Assembly (NCBI GenBank): GCA_003647095.1
Contig: QMME01000081.1
Location: forward strand, 1-12,783
Direction: 5' to 3'
DNA: 12,783 bases
Source: Deltaproteobacteria bacterium
Lineage (GTDB): Bacteria; Myxococcota; B64-G9
Made by a program: the position numbers and the translations under genes. Positions 6,582 to 10,238 of this stretch are shown here, one piece after another. Under the pieces are notes generated by a model. The model searched no databases and was not told where the DNA came from. It worked only from the letters and a program-made list of their open reading frames with translations. Every line of letters starts with the position of its first letter. Within the stretch, counting starts at the first letter, position 1.

Positions 6582-7328
6582 TCAATTACTGAGTGGGGAG
6601 TGATGAACTTCGTCGCCGTCCAGGTAGGTCCGCAGGCGTCGGCAGGCCTGGCGGTGGATCTGGCAGATTCGCGACTCTGTTACATCGAGAAGGCGGGAAA
6701 TCTCTTTGTATTTCAGACCCTCACCGTATACCAGTGAGATCACGGTGCGTTCCTTTTCCGGCAGCATGTCGATGGCTCGGGACAGGCGCAGGCGCAGGTG
6801 CCGGCCGCGCACCGCCGTTTCCGGGTCTTCGCCGCTGGCCAGCAACTCGTCGGCTGCTCCCCGGTCGAGCAGGTCAAGGGAAAACTCCAGGACCGGGGGC
6901 AGGTTGTAGATATCATTGTAGGCGTCGAGGCTGAGCCCCAGTGCCTGGGCCAGTTCTTCCGGGGAGGGCGGGCGACCATTCTGGCTGGCCAGGGTGTGCC
7001 TCATTTCCTCCCTGTTCCTCTGTCGCCGGCGGCCCCGCTTGGTCATCCTGTCTCGGTGGCGCAGGTGGTCCAGGATGGCCCCGACGATGCGCAGCTTGGC
7101 GAAGGCTGCAAACGGCAGGCCGCGGCTCTTGTCAAAGCGCCGCGAGGCCTCGACCAGTCCCAGGTAGGCGGCTCCCAGGAGATCTCCGCGGTCTTCCCAG
7201 GGCGGTAGGCGAGTCGATACCCGGCGCGCCAGTTTCCTGGCCAATTCCAGGTTCTCCTCCACCAGTTCGTCCCGCCAGGGGCGGATTGCCGGTTTTTTGC
7301 CGGCTGTCGTGCAGCGTCCTGCCATCAT
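6582..7328 (-). CDS. fliA: RNA polymerase sigma-28 factor, FliA/WhiG family
   Basis: The protein has 248 residues, the normal length for sigma-28. Region 2 spans about 21-93 (ENLELARKLARRV, then DLLGAAYLGLVEASRRFD, then FAAFAKLRIVGAILDHLRHRD); the I-x-G-A-x-L-D-x-L-R-x-x-D signature is typical of FliA. Region 3 spans about 94-155, and region 4 about 180-236 with a helix-turn-helix KYKEISRLLDVTESRICQIH. It directs core RNA polymerase to TAAA/GCCGATAA promoters, classically late flagellar and chemotaxis genes. I chose the ATG at 7328 (MMAGRC; the second ATG at 7325 is possible) because GGGAG lies seven nt upstream and a sigma-54 promoter sits just before it. Longer in-frame ATGs at 7391 and 7433 lie upstream of that promoter. 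No flagellar structural gene is in the window, so a non-motility role remains possible. Confidence 0.9.
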   Translation of the reverse strand: MMAGRCTTAGKKPAIRPWRDELVEENLELARKLARRVSTRLPPWEDRGDLLGAAYLGLVEASRRFDKSRGLPFAAFAKLRIVGAILDHLRHRDRMTKRGRRRQRNREEMRHTLASQNGRPPSPEELAQALGLSLDAYNDIYNLPPVLEFSLDLLDRGAADELLASGEDPETAVRGRHLRLRLSRAIDMLPEKERTVISLVYGEGLKYKEISRLLDVTESRICQIHRQACRRLRTYLDGDEVHHSPLSN

Positions 7329-7364
7329 TGGTCGACTCCCGTTGCCGCTTTCCGGGGAGGTAAC

Positions 7365-7382
7365 AAGCAATTTTGATGCCAA
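7365..7382 (-). promoter_or_regulatory. Sigma-54 (RpoN) promoter of the sigma-28 gene
   Basis: The minus strand reads TTGGCATCAAAATTGCTT, against the sigma-54 consensus YTGGCACGrNNNTTGCW. The invariant GG (7380-7379) and GC (7368-7367) are separated by exactly 10 nt, and TTGCT is complete. The start would lie near 7355, about 27 nt before the ATG at 7328. Sigma-54 promoters need an ATP-dependent activator bound upstream. Confidence 0.7.
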
Positions 7383-7442
7383 AAACGCCATTGTGTAACT
7401 ACCTGATATATAAGATTGTTCGTACTGCCCCAACTACTTGCC

Positions 7443-7478
7443 GTGGTGAAAAAACCACAATGTTGACATGAGGGTCAA
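7443..7478. promoter_or_regulatory. Two adjacent inverted repeats, possible activator-binding sites upstream of the sigma-54 promoter
   Basis: GTGGT-N6-ACCAC (7443-7458) and TTGAC-N6-GTCAA (7463-7478) share the geometry of five-base arms and six-base spacer, and are separated by four nt. They lie about 90-120 nt upstream of the inferred fliA start. That is the usual distance for enhancer sites of sigma-54 activators. Their sequences differ, so one protein need not bind both. Confidence 0.35.
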
Positions 7479-7569
7479 AAATAACTGGTTGATTTTTGGC
7501 TCATTGTATGCCGTTTCGAGCTGGGGTAATGTTACCACCGCAGGTGTTTTTGGACCCGGTCAATTCACG

Positions 7570-7611
7570 GGGGACAGGCCCGCGAAATCCAGCGGGGACA
7601 GGCCCGCGAAA
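7570..7611. repeat. Two-copy 24-nt tandem direct repeat
   Basis: GGGGACAGGCCCGCGAAA occurs at 7570-7587 and again at 7594-7611, separated by TCCAGC, giving a 24-nt period. The second copy ends five nt before the -35 of the tRNA promoter. The unit is untranslated and has no neighbouring transposase. It may be a copy of a dispersed intergenic repeat family. Confidence 0.75.
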
Positions 7612-7616
7612 AAACC

Positions 7617-7645
7617 TTGACGTTCGCCGGGATACGTGCGATATG
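7617..7645 (+). promoter_or_regulatory. Promoter of tRNA-Ala
   Basis: TTGACG (7617-7622; five of six bases) is followed after 17 nt by GATATG (7640-7645), a weak -10. The segment between the -10 and the tRNA is GC-rich (GCAGCTCCCG), as in many stable-RNA promoters. The start would be near 7652, a few nt before the mature tRNA. Confidence 0.45.
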
Positions 7646-7658
7646 CAGCTCCCGTTGC

Positions 7659-7731
7659 GGGGCTGTAGCTCAGTTGGGAGAGCGCCAGAATCGCACTCTG
7701 GAGGTCGTGGGTTCGACTCCCATCAGCTCCA
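7659..7731 (+). tRNA. tRNA-Ala, anticodon CGC
   Basis: A complete cloverleaf is visible. The acceptor GGGGCTG pairs with CAGCTCC and includes the G3-U70 wobble that is the alanine identity element; the discriminator is A. The D arm is GCTC...GAGC. The anticodon stem CCAGA/TCTGG closes the loop ATCGCAC, whose positions 34-36 read CGC (decoding GCG). The T arm GTGGG-TTCGACT-CCCAT contains TTCGA. CCA is not encoded, so it must be added after transcription. It stands alone, with no other tRNA beside it. Confidence 0.96.
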
Positions 7732-7780
7732 TATTCCCCGACGCTGACGGCCGGGAATGCGTAAACGCAGGTGGTAGCCT

Positions 7781-8431
7781 TCACGCCGTGGGGCGGTCAT
7801 CCTCATCCGTTTGCTGCCAGCGCTGGCGCTTGCGCAGCTTGATGACTGCCACCAACCCAATGACTCCCAGCAGCACCACCAGATTCCAGATGCCCAGTCT
7901 CTTCACGAACTCCAGGATGGCGTCGATTTGCTCGGAAAAAAGGTAGCCCACTCCCAAGAACAGCAGCCCGTGCAACAACACCACCGAGCTGTCCACCAGG
8001 GCGAACCTGGCAAAGGAAAAGCGCATGAAACCGGTGGCCATATAAGTAGGGGCACGGGTGCCAAAGAAAAAGCGACAGCCTACGATAGCCCAGATGCCTC
8101 GCCGGCCGAAACTACGGCAGGCGCGGCGGAAGGCCCTGGAGGCAATGAAGCGCTTGCCTATCTTGGTGGTTCCCAGCAATTTCAGCCCACCACGACCCAT
8201 CCAGTACTGGGTGAGATCGGTGGCGATGATACCGCCGATCACGGCCCCGCTTCCCCAGAAAGGATGCAGGATGTCGTGGGCGATACAGGCTCCGCCCAAC
8301 AGGGTGAAGGCTTCCTCCGGCGGAGCCAGCGGAAACACCGCCGAGAACCACACGAACATGAACAACCCCAGGTGCGGCTCGCCAAAGATGGGAACCAGCA
8401 CCCGTTCTATGAAGACCTGCAGAACCTCCAT
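7781..8431 (-). CDS. DedA/SNARE-associated (VTT domain) family membrane protein
   Basis: This 216-residue integral membrane protein shows DedA signatures: FPLAPPEEAFTLLGG (33-47) with the acidic pair E39/E40, ATDLTQYWMGRGG (70-82) as a variant of G-D-x-x-x-Y-x-x-G-R-x-x-G, and FGRRGIWAIVGCRFFFGTRA (108-127), followed by APTYMATGFMRFSFARF. The last part is the F-x-x-R-x-x-P-x-x-R-x-x-x-x-x-x-G-x-x-x-M region with its essential Arg. A hydrophobic C-terminal helix (181-198) ends in a basic and then acidic tail. DedA proteins are needed for membrane homeostasis, and some members carry undecaprenyl phosphate or phosphatidylethanolamine across the membrane; the substrate here is unknown. The ATG at 8431 lies eight nt after the pckA stop with no clear SD, suggesting translational coupling. 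A GTG at 8458 overlapping pckA is the alternative. Confidence 0.9.
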   Translation of the reverse strand: MEVLQVFIERVLVPIFGEPHLGLFMFVWFSAVFPLAPPEEAFTLLGGACIAHDILHPFWGSGAVIGGIIATDLTQYWMGRGGLKLLGTTKIGKRFIASRAFRRACRSFGRRGIWAIVGCRFFFGTRAPTYMATGFMRFSFARFALVDSSVVLLHGLLFLGVGYLFSEQIDAILEFVKRLGIWNLVVLLGVIGLVAVIKLRKRQRWQQTDEDDRPTA

Positions 8432-8439
8432 GCCCGGAG

Positions 8440-10089
8440 CTAATCCAGGCCCGGGCACTGAGCCCGCACGGCGGCGTCGATGGACTTGTTGCCGTAGGCC
8501 TTCCGAAAATGCGCGGCGAACTCGCCGGCCAGCTTGCGGGCCCGTTCGCTGAAGGCCCGGCGATCCCGCCAGGTATTTTCCGGACGCAGCACGGCCGCAT
8601 CTTCCACGCCCGGACAGGCTTGCGGTACCAGCACCCGAAACACGGGATCGGGCTCGGCCGGCACCTGTTGCAACTGCCCGCTCAAAGCGGCCTGGACGAT
8701 CTCCCGGGTGAGGCGGATGTCCATGCGCTGTCCCTGGCCGTAGGGGCCACCACTCCAGCCGGTGTTTATCAGGTAGACCTGGGTCTGGTGCCGGCGCATC
8801 TTCTCGCCCAGCATGCGGGCATAGACATCTGGATTGCGCGGCATGAAGGGCTCGCCGAAGAAACGGGAAAATACCGTGCGCGGGTCGACGATGCCGGTCT
8901 CGGTACCGGCCAGCTTGCTGGTGTACCCCATCAGGAACCAGAGCATGGCCTGGTTGGCGTCCAGCCGGGCCACCGGCGGCAGCACCCCGTTGGCATCGGC
9001 GGTAAGGAAGAGGATGGTACGCGGGTGGCCTCCGCGGGGGGGATCCTTGATGTTGGACAGGTAGCCCAGCGGATACGAGGCCCGCGAGTTTGGAGTGAAG
9101 CGATCGTCGTGGAGATCGAAGCTGCCGTCGGGGTAGACCATGGCGTTTTCCACGATCACCCCGTGCTCGAGCGGCTCGTCCTGGTGGAAGGTGGCCTGGT
9201 AGATCTCCGGTTCCTTGTCAGGGTCGAGATCGATGAGCTTGGCGTAGCATCCGTTTTCGAAGTTGGCTACACCCTCGTCCGACCAGCCGTGTTCATCGTC
9301 ACCCAGCAGCGACCGGCGCGGATCTGCGGACAGGGTGGTTTTGCCGGTTCCCGAAAGTCCCAGCAACAGGGCTATATCGCCCTCCGGGCCCTCGTTGGCA
9401 GAACAGTGCAGGGGCAGGATGCCCGCAGCCGGCAGGTAGTAGTTCATCACCGTGAAGATCATCTTCTTGATGGAGCCGCCGTAGGCCGAGCCGTAGACCA
9501 CGCCCAGGCGTCGGTCGAGGTCCATGGCCACGGCCATGTCGCTGGTTCGGCCGTCTTCCAGCTGGCGCAGCCGTCCCTGGTAACGCTGGCGCTCGAGCTT
9601 GTCGTAAGGGCAGGCCAGCAGGGTAAAGGGATGCTCGGCGAAGACGGACCTGTCGATGTCCGCCGGTACCGGCCGGAACATGTTGTCGGCAAACAGCGCG
9701 CTCAGTGCCTGGTCGGTGATCAGGCGCACCGGCAGCGCCCAGGCGGAGTCGGCGCCGACCACGCGGTCGATCTGGTACAGCCGGGGCTTGCCGGCCAGCG
9801 TGGACAGGGCGTCTTCCAGCAGCATGTCGAAGGTGCTGGCCTCGATGGGGATGTTGTTGGGCGAATCCCAGTCGATGTCTGCTTCACTCTCGGCCCGGCG
9901 GACGGTGACCGTGTCCCGGGGGCTGCGCCCGGTCGACTCGACCGGGGTCCAGGTGGCCAGGGCCCCACAGGCGGATACCATGGCCTCGCGACGTTCGATG
10001 GCTTCCTGAATGAGTTGCCGGCGCGGTGGATTGACGGTGAGCTGCGCGTGGCTGGCCAGCAGGTTCTTGATTCGCTCCTGGTGATTCAT
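8440..10089 (-). CDS. pckA: Phosphoenolpyruvate carboxykinase (ATP)
   Basis: The protein has 549 residues, the usual size for the ATP-dependent enzyme. It catalyses oxaloacetate + ATP to phosphoenolpyruvate + CO2 + ADP, the entry step of gluconeogenesis, in the cytoplasm. The motifs are complete: TGRSPRD (53-59, substrate Arg R55), SIKKMIFTVMNYYLP (206-220, metal-ligand Lys K209), LHCSANEG with H228, the kinase-1a P-loop GLSGTGKTTLS (244-254), the metal-binding LLGDDEHGW (261-269), NSRASYP with R336, YTSKLAGTETG (389-399) and NTGWSGGPYGQGQRM (442-456). I chose the ATG at 10089 because AAGGAG lies about eight nt upstream; the extra upstream codons are not conserved-looking. The next gene, a DedA protein, follows at 8 nt, so the two are probably cotranscribed. 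There is no sign of damage. Confidence 0.97.
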   Translation of the reverse strand: MNHQERIKNLLASHAQLTVNPPRRQLIQEAIERREAMVSACGALATWTPVESTGRSPRDTVTVRRAESEADIDWDSPNNIPIEASTFDMLLEDALSTLAGKPRLYQIDRVVGADSAWALPVRLITDQALSALFADNMFRPVPADIDRSVFAEHPFTLLACPYDKLERQRYQGRLRQLEDGRTSDMAVAMDLDRRLGVVYGSAYGGSIKKMIFTVMNYYLPAAGILPLHCSANEGPEGDIALLLGLSGTGKTTLSADPRRSLLGDDEHGWSDEGVANFENGCYAKLIDLDPDKEPEIYQATFHQDEPLEHGVIVENAMVYPDGSFDLHDDRFTPNSRASYPLGYLSNIKDPPRGGHPRTILFLTADANGVLPPVARLDANQAMLWFLMGYTSKLAGTETGIVDPRTVFSRFFGEPFMPRNPDVYARMLGEKMRRHQTQVYLINTGWSGGPYGQGQRMDIRLTREIVQAALSGQLQQVPAEPDPVFRVLVPQACPGVEDAAVLRPENTWRDRRAFSERARKLAGEFAAHFRKAYGNKSIDAAVRAQCPGLD

Positions 10090-10138
10090 GTGGCGGCTCC
10101 TTGTTATTACCTGTTCCCGGACTCCAAGACAGGCGGGA

Positions 10139-10167
10139 ATAATTGTTCCTGAGGGATTTTTTTTCAA
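10139..10167 (-). promoter_or_regulatory. Candidate sigma-70 promoter of pckA
   Basis: On the minus strand TTGAAA (10167-10162) and AATTAT (10144-10139) are 17 nt apart; four to five of six bases match in each box, and an A-tract follows the -35. A start near 10132 would give a leader of about 43 nt with the AAGGAG site. Confidence 0.45.
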
Positions 10168-10178
10168 CCCTGATGACG

Positions 10179-10198
10179 AAAAAAACAGGCGATCCGCC
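10179..10198 (-). terminator. Possible small intrinsic terminator in the pckA/Cys-rich divergent region
   Basis: On the minus strand GGCG-GAT-CGCC (10198-10188) is followed by TG and seven T. The stem has only four pairs, so it is weak. It would stop transcription running toward pckA from the right. Confidence 0.25.
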
Positions 10199-10222
10199 GG
10201 CTGTGCCTTCAAGTGCTATTTC

Positions 10223-10231
10223 TGCTAGAAT
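10223..10231 (+). promoter_or_regulatory. Extended -10 promoter of the Cys-rich lipoprotein gene
   Basis: TGCTAGAAT combines the extended TG motif with TAGAAT, five of six -10 bases. No good -35 is present, which extended -10 promoters tolerate. Transcription would start at about 10238-10239, on or just beside the first ATG. Confidence 0.4.
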
Positions 10232-10238
10232 ATCAGTG

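Larger units (their letters stand above)
7329..7658. other. Gene-free regulatory interval between fliA and tRNA-Ala
   Basis: These 330 nt hold no credible gene. The first 170 nt or so are clearly AT-richer than the rest of the window. They hold the fliA sigma-54 promoter and two short inverted repeats. The right half carries a 24-nt direct repeat pair and the tRNA promoter. A TATATA (7407-7412) could serve as a -10 on either strand but has no good -35. Confidence 0.7.

Noticed and set aside
7329..7433. 35-codon N-terminal extension of the sigma factor
   Set aside because: The ATGs at 7433 and 7391 lie upstream of the sigma-54 promoter at 7365-7382, and the extension is not sigma-like.
7463..7491. 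Perfect TTGACA on the plus strand as a sigma-70 promoter
   Set aside because: No acceptable -10 lies 16-18 nt downstream, and the hexamer is explained as part of an inverted repeat.
7659..7731. tRNA-Ala as an integration site for a genomic island
   Set aside because: No copy of the tRNA 3' end, no integrase and no phage-like gene is seen in the window.
7733..7758. ATTCCC/GGGAAT inverted repeat after the tRNA as a terminator
   Set aside because: It has only six pairs, a 14-nt loop and no T-run on either strand.
7560..7784. Minus-strand 74-codon frame across the tRNA, encoding a G-S-R-T-H-D-L-like peptide
   Set aside because: It is the antisense of tRNA-Ala. This peptide is a familiar false protein call over tRNA genes. 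The plus-strand frame at 7496-7747 is rejected for the same reason.
8509..10152. 547-codon plus-strand frame
   Set aside because: It is antisense to pckA, whose motifs are all intact.
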